DNA of 64,000 nucleotides from Epiperipatus broadwayi (GCA_028023455.1 JAQFVV010006309.1:700511-764510); one strand, 5' to 3'. Counted from the stretch's first letter, positions 21,830 to 35,479 are shown. The notes: generated from the sequence alone by a model not told the origin. Translations and numbers: made by a program.

Positions 21830-23145
21830 ATATAAAATATAATGACAATTATAATTATATGCATTTTCTATTAGAATAATCTTCAAAGATTTTTTTGAAA
21901 TGTATCAATAGAATGAGCCTATGTTCAAATCAACAATCGTGCCACAAAAGGTTTTCTGTATTTTTCCTAAACAGTCTTTGCAATAATGATAGAATACAAT
22001 GATTGTGAAGCTTTGTAAATAATTGAAATAATAATTGTATGGTCAGTTGTTTAAAAGATCAACATGAAAGGACAATCTGAGAATAATATCCATGAATTTG
22101 CTAAGCTTCCCTCAACTAATAATTAATCTAAGAAACTTTAGCTCCTGAGTTCAACTTCTCATCAGTGTAGCAAACCTAGAGAACAAATTTATTGACCCAC
22201 AACCCATATTAAACCTATTGTTTTTGTCTATCTGCAATCAGTAGTAACATTAATTAAAAATAAATTTTAAAATAATACAGGTAAATGACTACCAATCCAA
22301 ACTATGTGAATAGGTCTATTTTTAACATTTTTAAGGCAACCAATGTGTGTAACAGACCATCATTTTCATAATGCATACATTAATAAAAATGTTTAATTAT
22401 TAAAAATCAGGCTATGTAAATATATGTAATATATATATATTCTCAGCTATCATGACATATAAAACCAAAACACTTGCAATTCTATGTTAAAAATTTATTT
22501 TCATAAATTTTCAAAAAAGGAAATAGGAAAAAAAATACTGTTGCTTCTAATACCAGACTGTTATTTCTTTAATATATATAAAAGAAAACCACATGATCAT
22601 TTTTTTGTTTATAATATGTTTTTATAAAGAAATTAAATTAATCTTTAAACTGCATAAAAATCTCAACTGTCTGCGTAGTTCAGGAGAAAAGATACTATAA
22701 TTCTTTTTTAAAAGTTTATTTTCAATAATAAATGGAAGCAAAACATTATGTTAGCTTCTAATGTCAAACTATTAAACCTTTAGTTAACATTAACAAAGGA
22801 AAATCATTTGATGAGTTTTACTTATCTGTAATATATTTTTATAACAAATTAGTATAATTCTTCAGTTGCATAAAATTGCCAACCATGTGCATAATTCAAT
22901 AGTAAATAAAGTGTGATTTCATAGTAATCATTATTTTCAATAGCAAATAAAACATATAAAATGTGCCTATCACTCCTAATGTCATATTGCTAAATTAATC
23001 ATCAATCAAAATTAAATTAAAAACACCTGACTAGAATTCAATGCTGGTAAAACATTTTATAAAAAGTTAAACTTATTCTTAAGTTATATCATGTTTCCAT
23101 TTGGATATACAATAATATCCAAAAACAAAACTTTGTGATTCTATG
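21830..23145. other. AT-rich stretch, nothing firm
   Basis: No gene recognised. Around 22140-22180 the minus strand has ACACTGATGAGAAGTTGAAC followed by CUCAGGAGCUAAAG, another weak look-alike of the hammerhead layout without GAAA. Confidence 0.4.
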
Positions 23146-23315
23146 ATATTAAACATCACATGATCAACATTCTTTATGCTTGCACAAGCTGTTTACACAG
23201 AGGCTAAACTCTCCATATAGTAGTGCCACTCAGTGCAAGCCAGAATAACCTTCTTGCACCCATTGATTACTCTTGCTTGCACTGAGTGGTGCTAATGTAT
23301 GGAGAGTTTTGCCAC
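23146..23315 (-). mobile_element. Family B short copy with 12-bp target duplication
   Basis: TGTGATTCTATG at 23134-23145 and 23316-23327 flanks the element. Read on the minus strand it begins with the usual family B end (CAAAACTCTCCATACATTAG), contains a short inverted pair of those terminal blocks, and ends with the family tail (CAAGCATAAAGAATG, GATCATGTGATGTTTAATAT). The hammerhead-bearing middle is deleted. It confirms both element termini independently of the 10.9-kb and 52.8-kb copies. Confidence 0.8.
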
Positions 23316-23327
23316 TGTGATTCTATG

Positions 23328-25210
23328 CTAAAAATTAATTTTTAATAGAAAATTAAAAGAATAAAATATAGTAAATAATTCTAAAATTCAACACTTTTAT
23401 TATAACATTCTGTCTATATAAGAACTCATTTAAATAACAATATGCAACAATAGTGCTCAACTTTTTTTGACATATTGTAAGCCATAATTTTTCTAATGTG
23501 TTCACTATTTTTGATTGTATTTTATTACTTTTTGTTTATCAGTCAGTAAATAGTAAAATTATGATTAGCACCCAAGGTTTAAGAACAGTGGTACTGACAA
23601 AAGAAGGACTCAAATTTGTTTGACAATTCAAAATAATAAAAAAAATGCTAAAACATATAATAAAAGTTTATCAGTATGCAATTTGAGTAAATTTTGTGGT
23701 AGTTGGCTTGGTGAGCAAACATGATATAAAAAAACAAGAATTTAGAGGTCTTACAATTCTATTCAAAAACCTATTTTCAAAGCAAATGATATTAGAAAAT
23801 ATGAGGATTGATAAAAGTATGGAAACATGATTGAGTCATGATTGAATCATTTTATCATCATTGTAATGATGGAATAAATTTGCCAGAAAGTTTGATAAAG
23901 TTGTTTCACAAAAAATTAAACTACAGCATACTGGAAAATATAGCAAAGGTTAGCATCACAAATTTAAATAGTATTACTATATTCCTATGAATAAAATACA
24001 CAAAGAACAATCAGATGATCATAAGAGCTGAAGAATTTGTAAATAAAACTTCTCACTTACTGTTAATGAGAGCCTCAGTCCAGAGTAGGTGGATAATCCA
24101 GAAGAAGCAACATTATTTTGGTGATATTGACAACAAAAATAAAAATTATTTCATAAAATTTAAGCAGTCTAACGTTACAATGATTAGTGATTGGAAAAAG
24201 TATATATATATATGTAAAATCTTATAAAAAACCCTGTAGATGTAAATTTTATAAATGTAATATTAATATTTTATTAGATATTAAATATGAAGAAAAATTC
24301 TAGTAAAGTAATTGTTATAAATTTAATATTATTAAATATTAAAAATGATGGAATTTTCCAGTTATTATTTTGCATTTCTAACTATCAAAATGCTAGAAAA
24401 AGTAGATGGGAGTATTTTGTTAGTTATATAAAAATAACAATTGCTTGTTTAATGAATTGACTATCTTTTGGTTGCTAAGATAATCATTTAATGGCAAAAA
24501 AGAAGTTGCTCCTCCAGGAGGAGAGATTTGCCTCCTGATGTTCCAAAGTGAGTCTATGGAACATTTATACAGGCTGCCCTGGTTTAAATATTATTTTGAA
24601 AAACCTTTAGGCAGATAAAGAAAATAGCTAGGATTATAAATATTTCATACTGAATGGAATTTTTAGTTTATGAGCTTAAATTCAACATAACTAGTAGCAA
24701 AAGTTAAAAAGATCTATACCTTTGCTAGTTTTTAATTAATAAGTGTTCATTGTGTCTTAATAATTATTTTCTGTCTATCTTTTAATGAACTTGTTCTTGT
24801 AAATATGTTAACTAAAATTTATAACAAGTATTTAAGAAAACCCTAATCTAGTTCTTTGTCTTTTTATTATATAGAAAAATATTTTATGATTTGCATTTTT
24901 TGCCTACTGATGTATTAGTCATAATCTACTATGCAAATAAAAGTAGCTAGAATAATATTGACACAATGTTGAATTGATTTCAAAACATTTTTATTCCAAA
25001 AGGTAAAGCTTATTGCAAATCTATAGATAATATTAGAAGATTGCAAACTTCTTTTTACTTTGAATTAACAGTTCAGCACATTCCAAAGCTAAATTTATAT
25101 GTAAGAATAACATTTTTACTATTTACATTCAATTGTATATATCTTATCCAGCTCTGCATGAAGAAATATTGTTAGATGTATTAAACTCTGGTTCTTTTGA
25201 TTAATTTATT
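23328..25210. other. AT-rich stretch, nothing recognised
   Basis: Short frames only, for example 24015-24227, without domain signature. A small palindrome CTCCTCCAGGAGGAG lies near 24511. Confidence 0.4.
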
Positions 25211-25229
25211 AGTAAGTATGTTTTTTTTT

Positions 25230-25292
25230 CCATATGTCATAGCATCAGCCAGGAAGCAAACCCACACAACCATCTGCAAACAATGTGTGACT
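25230..25292 (-). mobile_element. tRNA-derived SINE, family A copy 3 (internally deleted)
   Basis: It is flanked by an exact duplication beginning AGTAAGTATGTTTTTTTTT at 25211 and 25293. The minus strand reads the family start in shortened form (GTCACACATTGTTTGCAGAT), the T-arm side GTGTGGGTTTGCTTCCTGGC and ends GATGCTATGACATATGG plus an A-run. The A-box half is missing. Confidence 0.75.
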
Positions 25293-25311
25293 AGTAAGTA
25301 TGTTTTTTTTT

Positions 25312-28300
25312 TGGCTTATTATTTGAGTATCGAATGGCATATATCCTTCAATACTAAAGTATGTGGATTAAATAGTGGATGTCATGCAGTTTAAAAGCTT
25401 TATTATTTTTGCAAAATCAAAAAAAGCAGTCAATGATTTGCATTTCTATGCAAAAAAACAAACAAACAAACAACAACAACACCTATAAAATATCCTAAAA
25501 ATTTGATCGCATTTAATGAAGAAAATCTTCATAAATGGATATTTGTTGACGATGGAATTTCTTACTATGCATCATTTTAATGACTTGAAAATTATAGGCA
25601 ATGTTCTTGATGGTGATTAAAGCAATAATATACATAATGAGATAAAAGAAGTAAATCAATACACAAATGACTGGCTGTTGATCATGTAGGGCATTTAATG
25701 AAAGAATTAGAAAGATGGACCTTTATAGAAAACAGGAATTGATGATTTTAAATTTGTAGCAGAAAAAAATTGCTCTGAGAAAGAATAAAGCATATGAAAC
25801 AGTTTCATTTTGATGAAATATTCTTAGAAATTCTGTAAGTGCAGTAAAACTATTTCTTTTATTGTAGTTATTCTAACTAGAGATTTATTAAACAGTACTA
25901 TCTATTTGTTATCTATTGGTTACTCAAGTTTGTACAAATTGTCCAAACTGGAATAGGAAAATTGGTTTGCTATTTAAAAATAATATGTAATACAACAAAT
26001 ATATATATATATAAACACTTCATATACATTTTTTTACCACTACAATTAAAATTATATATTTGAGTGATTTTGTTTATTTCTGAAAATTTTCCAAATCCAA
26101 AGGAGTTTGAAACTCAGATTTTTGGAATAATGGTAGTATATCTACTTTTCACAGCTTCATTGAAGACTATATATATAGCACATTAAAAGGAATAATTATA
26201 AAAACATGAGATATCTAATAAGAATTTCTAATATACTAATAGTAGATGAATCCAAAACTTTTTTCTATAACAGTTTGTTTTATTTTATTCGCACTATATT
26301 TTAAAATAATGGTCATAATTTAATTGAGTATTAAAATATTTTTTTCTTACAGAAATTTTATTTTTTAAAATTATTTTTGTTAAATAAAAATTTAAAAAAT
26401 ATTGTGCATATTGTTTGTTCTTATATTTTATGCATGTAAAATAAAGTATAAAATTCTGAACTATAACTTTTTTTATCTATTTATATATTGTAATGGTCCA
26501 TATTCCTTTAAGGAATGATGGTGAATGCATCTAAATACAATCAGACCTAGGGTCTTCGTGTAAGATGCCATGAATGATACAATAAAAGTCTAATTCATGA
26601 TTGCCTCTATTTCAAATATGATAATGTAATGTTTAAACATTTAGTATAGATACAACTTAGACCAGTCCATCCAATCGTCTCCTCTCTTTATTATTCTGTT
26701 ATACTCAGTATTCAAACTCAGGGTTATTTTTACACTTAACTCTCGTCAGGTGTCACTTGATATTCTGTAGCAATAATAATACTTTTATATAAGTTCAATA
26801 GATTCTCAAAATTCATTCCAACCAAGTTATCATGATGTTAAATCAGGATGATATGTATATGTGGGTATATGTATTCAATTTTATTTTATTATGAAAATAA
26901 AATAAATACTTTAAATAAGTCAGAGATCTCTTTAAATTTAAATAAATTTAACAATATTTATTAATTAAAAACAATTTAAATTTATCTTTATATAACAAAA
27001 ATTTTAATTACAAGTGTTTAAATACATTTCTACTATATTAGTATATACATTTTAAAATTATATATTCCCATATCCCATAGTAGATTTGTAACATAGCACA
27101 AACAGTATTTAATAGATTGCAAAAATAAATAACATTTTATAATTTCAAAGGTTATGATAACTCTAGCTAACTGAATTTAAATTAAGCAATATAAGTATAA
27201 ATGAAGACTTTTGTAATATTGAATCCTTTTGAAGGTATGGTCACTATCGCTGAAAGAAAAGACCTTTCATCCAAGGATATTAGTCATTTATACCAAATAA
27301 TAAATAAATATTAATAAATTAATTAACTTAATAATAAACAAGAATTCTGTTATATCATAAGTGAATGAATTTAATATGAAAAAAAAATAAAATCTTACCT
27401 TCATATTAAGTTTAATTACTAACCTGGCCAAGTCGCTGCATAAGAAAGACCTAAATTCTATTAAATAAAAAAAAAAATTTAACCCAATGATCATTTCCCA
27501 TTTTTTGTCTAATGATTTTCCAAAATGGATTTTTCCAAAGTAAGCAGGTTTTATAGGCAAATGAAATAAAATTAAATATTTATAGATGTTGATAACCAAA
27601 AATAATATGATGTATTTAAAATTTATGGTATTGTCCTATTTATTTTCCAAAATTTAAGCAGCAATGTTCATTAGGAATAAAGTTCCTTTGCATTTTCTTT
27701 ATTAATATTTTTAAGAACTTCCTTTTTATAACATAATTTCACTTTTCTAACTCTTTATTTATAACTGTATAAAATAAACTATTTTTTCATCAATATTCCA
27801 TCAAATCAATTTTGAATTTCCATCAATTGCAGCTATCTTGCAACCATCTTATAATTGAAAGGTAAAAATCCTAGATTAATCAGAATTAGTCAGTTGAGTA
27901 TTGGTATTTGGTAAGATCTTGCCTAACATTATATATATATTATAAAACATGTTTTTGGGAATAATTGTGTTTAACAGAAAAAAAAAATTAAAATGAATAT
28001 ACTGGCATTTTGACAAGATAACATTTGTCTTCAACTGGGTGAAAGAATAGTAGTAATCATGTGGTTGTAGTAGATAGAATAACCAAGTATTAATGCTAAT
28101 TCAATGATAAATGATATTATTTTATTAAAAGAAAAAAGTATAACAACAATTACATCATTATTACTATTTTTTCACTCTGGTAAAGGCAAAGGTTATTTTG
28201 TTGGAACATTGATATACTTAGTTCAATTTTTTTAAATTAAACATGGTTTCCCTCAAAAACATGTTTTATAAAACATCTTTTACACAAAACATTCATTTCA

Positions 28301-28787
28301 ACATAATATATATTGAGATAGATATTTTCTATCTTAATATCTAACTCATTTCAAATATTTTCTGGCTGGCAAAGCACTAGTTTAATTTTAGTTCTTAAAA
28401 GATTTTCACACATTAATAGGTTTGCATTCATTATAGTTGATCAATATTATTTTAGTTTGTAAAAACAACTTTGTAAACAAAAATTATTATCAGTCTGTTT
28501 AAAATTTATATTGCAGTAACAATACTTAATCTATGAACCTTTATTAATTCTAATTATTTAGTTTTTATTAATTAAACACTCTTTAACATATCAATTCTTG
28601 ATTATTAAGCCTTGTTCCTGATTTTAATATTTCAAGTGTTACAGATTTATCTAATTAAAGAAATTTTTGATATAATAATTATTGGTTCAAGGGATTAAGA
28701 AATTTCTAGAAAATCTATTGTGAACATTAATTCTTATTAAGTGCATGGTCAGCACATAAATACATAAAGGATTTAACCTTACTTGTA
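25312..28787. other. AT-rich stretch, nothing recognised
   Basis: Contains a CAAA/CAA run near 25455-25480 and short frames without signature (for example minus 27288-27599, a leucine- and phenylalanine-rich chance frame). Confidence 0.4.
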
Positions 28788-28924
28788 TGCACCTTGAGTG
28801 CTCAATTTTACTGTGAGAGGGACTTCTACAAATCTTAACACAAGATTCCGACTTTATAAAGATAAGAGCAGACACAAGATTTGTAGAGATCCCTCTCTTG
28901 GTAATATTGAGCACTCAATGTGCA
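28788..28924. repeat. Palindrome, family G copy 3
   Basis: Arms containing TTGAGTGCTCAAT and ATTGAGCACTCAA enclose the shared family interior: GGGACTTCTACAAATCTTAA, CACAAGATT, then GATTTGTAGAGATCCCT. The outer arms are unrelated to those of copies 1 and 2. Confidence 0.7.
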
Positions 28925-30793
28925 TAATAGTGATAGAAAGTCTATTGGTGAAATAATTATTGGCTTATCTAGATTTAAAAAAATCATAAACTGATAATCA
29001 CTGGCTTGGTTAATTAAAAAAATTTGGAAAATGAGTGAGCTAATTAATTAAAAATTTAGAGCTATAAAAAGACCAGCCCAGAATTATACTTCACTCTATT
29101 CTCTGAATTCTATATTCTATTCTGTATTCTGCTTGTATTTGTGATCATTACCTTTGCTTGCTTAGCATGAGTTTGTCAGTTATCATGTTAAAAACTATGA
29201 GCAGCTAAGGCACTGGGAAAACAAACTTCAGTCTCCAGTATGTAGACTATAGCCATTAAATGTCTAACATTGTTTGATTAGTTAGCCAACAGCATAGCCA
29301 ACTACTACCTTCAAATATGTCATTCAAGAAATACACTTCTCAATACTAAAAAAGCAATACCAGGGCAAATTCTTTGTTCAAGACTAACAAAACCAGTAAA
29401 CTAAGAGATGGAAACTACTACTTATATTTTCATGTACATATGTTTATGTAATTCAACTTTTCTGGAAAATAATATCCCCTTTACCATTTTTTCTCTGGAC
29501 CTTAAGGTAAACTTTACTTATGAACTGTTTTATTAAGACATTATTGGAAAGCCAGTGATATACAAGTTAAATGGTGTAATTTTATATTTGTCTATTTATA
29601 AACTTCTTTTATTAATTATTGTTAATGTTTATCAGTTTTAACCCTTAGAATATTTGATCATTTGTTAGTTTTAAGTTTTAATAATAGAAAGTAGTTTGTT
29701 TCAAATTTTTAATGTTTTACTAAAAAGAAAACTACTTCAGTGATTGTTAATTACAATCCAGTTTACTTTTAAAGAAAGTTTTCTTTAGAAAAAAAAAAAA
29801 TTTAAAAAAGAAATAGATTTGTATTTTTTACATATATATATAGTTTTATTAATAAAGAATAAGGCCTCTGAGGTTTTTAAAATCATTACTATATATGTGT
29901 GCTACTTACTGTTACATAATATTTGGATAGCTGTCTAAATTTGTCAGCAGTTTTAATTATTCTGTTTGTGTCGTAAGCATCTGAAAGTAAAGGAATTGAT
30001 ATACATATATGGGTGCATTATATAAAGTGTTCTTAGATATTAATCTACTATATGGATGTCTTATTATATGTTTTGACCTTCCATGATTGATTACTATTAT
30101 TCCTGCTTAAGATGTTCATGGTTATTTACATTTTTGCATTGGATAAAGTGACCTTCCTTCCCATGATTATATATATTTTATTGCTTTATAACATGGATAA
30201 TTAATAGGTCTATTTATTGTCATTCACTCTTTATTTTTAGTGGTTAGATCCAACTCACAGTATAATAGTCTGAATATGTGACTATGTATAGTAGACTAAG
30301 GCTGCATCATTATTGATGATTTTTTAATGCAATTATGGAATATATATATATATATTGGCACATTCAGGGATTATTTAAACATACTAAAAGTAAAATTTAG
30401 AGGAAATGTAATATTTTAACTACCAGCTATCAAATACACTATATGCTTAACGGAAGAGAATTAATATTCAAACTCTGTCATATTGAAGTAACATTGCTAT
30501 TTAAACCCATAAGTAAACTGTATATTAAACTTTGTTAACTTGTTAACAAACTTTGTTGATTGTTAGATTTGTCCAGAATTTTTGTTTATTGCTGTCTGCT
30601 CTGCCAATTGTTATTTGACAAGAATCTCTGTTCTCCATGACCTGGAGATAATTTTTAGATATATGAGTGATGACAAAATCAACAGAAAAGATGTAAATTT
30701 CCATTCATTTTAATATCCTTGCAAATAAACGATTAAATTTCAAATATATAATGATAGAATATAATTGCAAGTATTATATACATTTATATAGCC

Positions 30794-30933
30794 CTCATGT
30801 TTAAACAAATTAATAGAATATTAGCAATCTGTTATCAGGACATTATAATTAGATAGTAAATGGAATCCTAATTAATTGTAATGTTTCCTTGATAATAGAT
30901 TGCTAATATTCTATTAGTTTGTTTAATGATGAG
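30794..30933. repeat. Imperfect inverted repeat
   Basis: The left arm includes AATAGAATATTAGCAATCTG and the right arm the complement CAGATTGCTAATATTCTATT in decayed form. Arms are about 60 bases with a loop of about 15. No family assignment. Confidence 0.65.
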
Positions 30934-31101
30934 ATTTGAGATGATATGATTTATATATGAAAAGCAGTTAGTTGTAGATATATATATTTGTTATCCAGTT
31001 TAACTTTTTCATATTGTAGGTAATAATCTATTACTAAGTTTTTTTGTAAACCTATTGACTTTTTTAAAACACTTGAGCCTTAACATGTATAATATGTTAT
31101 T

Positions 31102-31229
31102 TTAATATAATAAATTAATAGATTTACTAGTGATATGCAAACTGTAATTTTAAATAAAAGGATTGATTACTTTCTATTTAGAATTATAGTTTTAACTGCG
31201 CTAGTAAATCTCTTAATTTATTATATTAA
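31102..31229. repeat. Imperfect inverted repeat
   Basis: TTAATATAATAAATTAATAG with GATTTACTAG at 31102-31130 pairs with 31201-31229. An inner pair (CAAACTGTAATT against AATTATAGTTTT) continues toward the centre. Confidence 0.65.
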
Positions 31230-31529
31230 TTCTAATATCTTTTAATATTAACACACAGTAATGTTAAAATTTCATGAGTGTTAGTTAATACATGTAATAG
31301 AGGAATGGAAATAAAGTTAATACTATAAAATCTTCACAATGTTATTCCAAATGAATTTATGTATAAAAGATAATATGGCTATTCTTAACTTTGTGTTTTG
31401 GATCAAACGTTTCTTAACATTCAACAAAAACATCACTGATTGAGTATGCCTTTTGTTTAGAATATATTATTTTGTAAACAGTAATAATAATTATTATGTT
31501 ACTGTTATTAAATTAAAATTTCTTTTTCT

Positions 31530-31772
31530 TTATAAATGCAATTTATTCACTTTACTTTGAATACTTTTTAGCAAAACCTTTTATTGTACATATATGAATA
31601 TGCAATCTTATGTTTCAACTATTCTGCAGTCTTCTTCAGAGTCACATTTACTTTAAATGTGGCTTTAAAGAAAACTGCAGGACAGTCAAAACATAGATTT
31701 ATTGTACATATATGTACAATAAAAGATTTTTCTAAAAAGTGTTCAAAGTGGAGTGAATAAATTGTGTTTATA
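31530..31772. mobile_element. Family F foldback with hammerhead-like cores
   Basis: Arms of about 110 bases share TTGTACATATATG, CAATAAAAG, GTTCAAAGT and a GTGAATAAATT end. The minus arm reads CUGAAGA at 31639-31633, a hairpin AGACU, loop GCAGA, AUAGUU, then GAAAC at 31616-31612. The plus arm reads CTGCAGGACAGTC then AAAAC, with its CUGA side lost. No clear NUH and stem I could be drawn. A partial copy with CUAAAGA, a similar hairpin and GAAA lies at about 32000-32040 on the minus strand. Related to family E by the shared CTGCAGGACAGTC block. Confidence 0.65.
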
Positions 31773-31774
31773 TA

Positions 31775-33431
31775 ACATATTACAGCAAAATAAAGGAACT
31801 GATGAATTTGATTTTTATTTTATTTAATATATAAAAAATATTTTTTCAGAAAATCATAGCTATAAATATAATTCTAAATTTATATAATTAAAATAAATAC
31901 TTATAATAAAAACTGAATCTAATATAATATCAATACATATTTCTATGTACTTAACACAATGCAAATACAATATTTTATTATAGACAAACTTTTAAAAGTC
32001 CTCACTATTTCAATTATTCGATAGTCTTCTTTAGAGTTGTAAAACACACACCACGTATATGAGTACCATTACCATAACAAAATTATATACACCAAAATAA
32101 ATTGTTTATATATATATACTAAAATCATTAAAAACTAGTCAACACTTAGACAATCCCAATGTCAATAACAATTAACAATTTCCAACTGTTGTGAAGGCAA
32201 CTCCTTTTAACAATATACAAAAAACTAATTTATATAACTTTATTCAAATTTGATTTTTATATTAATTTTAAAGATCACTATTAAAGGGTTTTTGGAACTC
32301 TTTCAAAGTGAAACTACAAGTTGTCTGAGATGAAGTGTTATAAATATTTATATAATCTCTTTATTATCCTTTGTTAATCTTTTCATATACAAAAAAATGC
32401 AGATAAGTCCTAAGATCAATACCCATAGGAGTATGATATGTTTCTATCAGTAGTAACGACCCCAATCATATCATAGCAAATAATTCATTAACAGGTATCT
32501 GACTAACTTAGATTCAATCTGGGAGTTTTACCATTATTGAATAATTAACTAACTACATTGGCTGTGGATCAACTATCTAAAAACACAATTTAAAGCATTT
32601 TTATGACTTGAAAAAATTAAATATTCCACTGATATGAATTCAAACTCCAGATCATGAACATAAGTGGACAAATGTAATAACTACTGCACCATAAAAATAA
32701 CTTTTTTCATACATCTTATTTAAAAAGTTAAGAAGTGATAAAAATATCATTTAATTCTCTTTTAAATATTACAAATAATATTGTAGTTAAAATCTTGATT
32801 ACATTTTTGAACTCCCTAATTAAAAATAAAATAAGTATCTAGGTTAAATTTATAATTGCAGCTTATTTTGTTTACAGAGTGTAAACTATTTTACTGGTTA
32901 TCTAAAATTTGTTATGTTTCTCCAGCCTTTTCAGAGAGAGGCACTAATTCTTAAGTGTGACAATTATAAAGCAGTAAGTCTAAATTTATATATAAAAAAG
33001 TATGTGTTATATTTATTAAAATTTAAATGGGTTAAAAGCAATATAAGATTCTGGAAATGTTTTTAAAGAAACCAATCTATACTATTTAAATTGATGTAAA
33101 AAACAAATATTCAGAAAGAGCTTATTGAAGAGATGTTAAGTATAAAAGAAAATATGACCAGAAATAAGAATAATAAAAGAGTTAAATATAGCAAGTTAAA
33201 TAGTTTGAATTTATATTAAACACATGAAATAAAGTTATATTGTTTTAGTCCAGAACAAATAAACCAGAAATTTAAGTGGAAAAATAAAAACTTATATGAG
33301 ATATACACTCACATATGCTCATAAAAAAATAATTATAGTGAGTTAGAGTTTTCAGTTGTTAATATAACAAAGTATGAAAATAGTATTTCTTTTCTTTAAT
33401 AAAAAACATAATTTGAGATGTTAAATATGGT
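31775..33431. other. AT-rich stretch, nothing further recognised
   Basis: Apart from the family F fragment near 32.0 kb, no signature was seen. Confidence 0.4.
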
Positions 33432-33505
33432 TATGTGTATCAGTTTTATAAAATGGAGTGGATAGCTGTAGGAAGCTTGAAAATCTGAGTTCAAATCCCT
33501 TCTAG
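33432..33505 (+). other. tRNA-like module, free copy
   Basis: TGTATCAGTTTTATAAAATG, then CTTGAAAATCTGAGTTCAAA and TCCC match the tRNA-like part of the 19.3-kb foldback. No cloverleaf can be drawn with confidence. Probably a SINE or element fragment rather than a tRNA gene. Confidence 0.5.
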
Positions 33506-35479
33506 ATTAAAAGATAGAAGTAAAGCAGGTTTGTAAATATTTCATTTCAGTGAAAATATCTCTCCAATAGAAAAGAAAAAAAATGTGGAAAAAATTAATA
33601 TTCCTTACCAGACTTGCTAATTGCTAAATGTTTAAGGTTTGAACATTTTCCCATTAATGTTTTATCCTCAAGATAAAAAAAAATATCTAGTGCACATTTC
33701 CTGAGAAATATAGATTACTAGCAAGGTTACTATGGCTGGATAAAATATATTTCATATTCATTTCCCCCTTTTTTTGCAGGCATAAATGTATTTTTGTTTT
33801 AATGTTTTTTGGATGATTTTCCATACATTGGAGACTAATGCATTAACTCAATATTTTAAACACTTGGAAGGAAAGGCATAAATGAAGCTTTTCTTTTTTT
33901 TTCATAAAAGCGACTAAAAAAATTTCTATAAGTTCAAGAAATTTGTTAATTTTTTAGTAAAAAAGTGGTATGCTTTAGTGCAATGGAAGAGTGGCAGATT
34001 TGCTAGTTAAATGATCCTACATCGAAAATAATCTACGATTTTTGGTGTTTGAACATCACATAACCTTCTTAGCAACAAGCTATTTGATTATTTTATATTC
34101 ACAAAATTAAACCGACCTGTTTTGATCAGAGGATACTAACTATATTAGTATTTATAAATATTTTTATTAATGATTACATATTTTGAAAGCAAAACAAAAC
34201 ATTATTATTAATTCTGTTGTTGCTGGAAAAAATATTTTGATTGAATTATTACTGTTTTTACTTCAAACATTTTATTAATTATATTTATTTCATTCTGATA
34301 AAAATATGTAATCTGTTACAAAGGTCACCTCCAAAATGCAGTTATGCAAATTAATTTGTTATTCAAATTGAGTGCAAAGTTTAATTACCATTCATTAATG
34401 ATTTCGTACAAATTTCTTACAATTAAAATATCAGGGAGTTTATTTAAATAAAAAAAATATTAGTACTTTATTTTTTTAAGAACAATTTTTTTTTTTATTT
34501 AAATCAATAAATGTAAATATCTAAATATTTTAAAATATATATCTAGTTATATATTTGCTCTCCCAAAAAATAAATGCGTTGATTGGTGGCTGGGTCAATT
34601 AAATGTAACGCTAAGATCAAAATGTTGTTTTAAAACACTCATCAAATTTTATTTAAAATTATCATATAAATTGAATTCAACTTTTTAGAAATGTTACATC
34701 TCTGGAATAATATACTCAATAAATTGATCAATTTATTTGACTTGTATATGTGAATATAACTATATGCTTTCAAGTTAGATTTTATTACGTACGCAAATGC
34801 TATATATCTATACTATTCACTTCGCGGTTAGATTATTTTACTTTATAGCCGATTATTTAATATTCTTCACAACAATTTCATGTCAAAGCCTAATATCCGT
34901 TTGGACATTTACATATCTGTGAAATGAGTTGGTAATTTTTTTTTTAATTTTATAAATGTAATTATTTCAATGCAGTCTGAACTACTGAAATAATTACTTC
35001 ATTACTGGTGGCTTAAATTGAAATTGCTGTTTCAAAGGAAAATAGAATAGACTTTATTTTTATTAAAAGTGATTAAAAAAAAACAAATTAATAATGTTTC
35101 TATGGGTGTATGGATTTTTTTTTTTTTTTATAGATAGCTTAACTATTAACAAAAATATCACAAAGGAATGTAGCAGAGATTCGAACCATGAGATAGATTC
35201 ATTAATGTTTTTATTAAATCCTTCAATTTAGCTACTTTAAACATAGATTCACAGTAATTAATTACATGATTCATGATTTGAGTTTGCCTATAGCTACATA
35301 AACCAGTCTCTGTGAAATTCAATTTATAAAGTTGCAACTACCTAGGAGTTATGGTGAGACTCAAGTTGCATCTAAGCTACAATTCATGAATGGAAATAGA
35401 ACAGTAATAGTGTTTAATTAAATTATATCAAGAAAATAATGCACCCAAGAGTTAGAAAGGTGTTCAATAGTTAATAAAC
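33506..35479. other. AT-rich stretch with two faint tRNA-like texts
   Basis: Near 33968-34040 the plus strand reads TTTAGTGCAATGGAAGAGTG followed later by TCGAAAATAATC. Near 35166-35245 the minus strand ends CATGGTTCGAATCTCTGCTAC. Both resemble tRNA A/B boxes or T arms of SINE fragments; neither folds well. Confidence 0.35.

Noticed and set aside
24505-24530. CTCCTCCAGGAGGAG palindrome as a regulatory site
   Set aside because: It is one isolated short palindrome with no second copy and no neighbouring gene.
35166-35245. Possible tRNA gene on the minus strand with GGTTCGAATCTC
   Set aside because: The T-arm text is good, but the T stem has mismatches, the anticodon arm is not formed and the A box is weak. 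More likely a SINE fragment.
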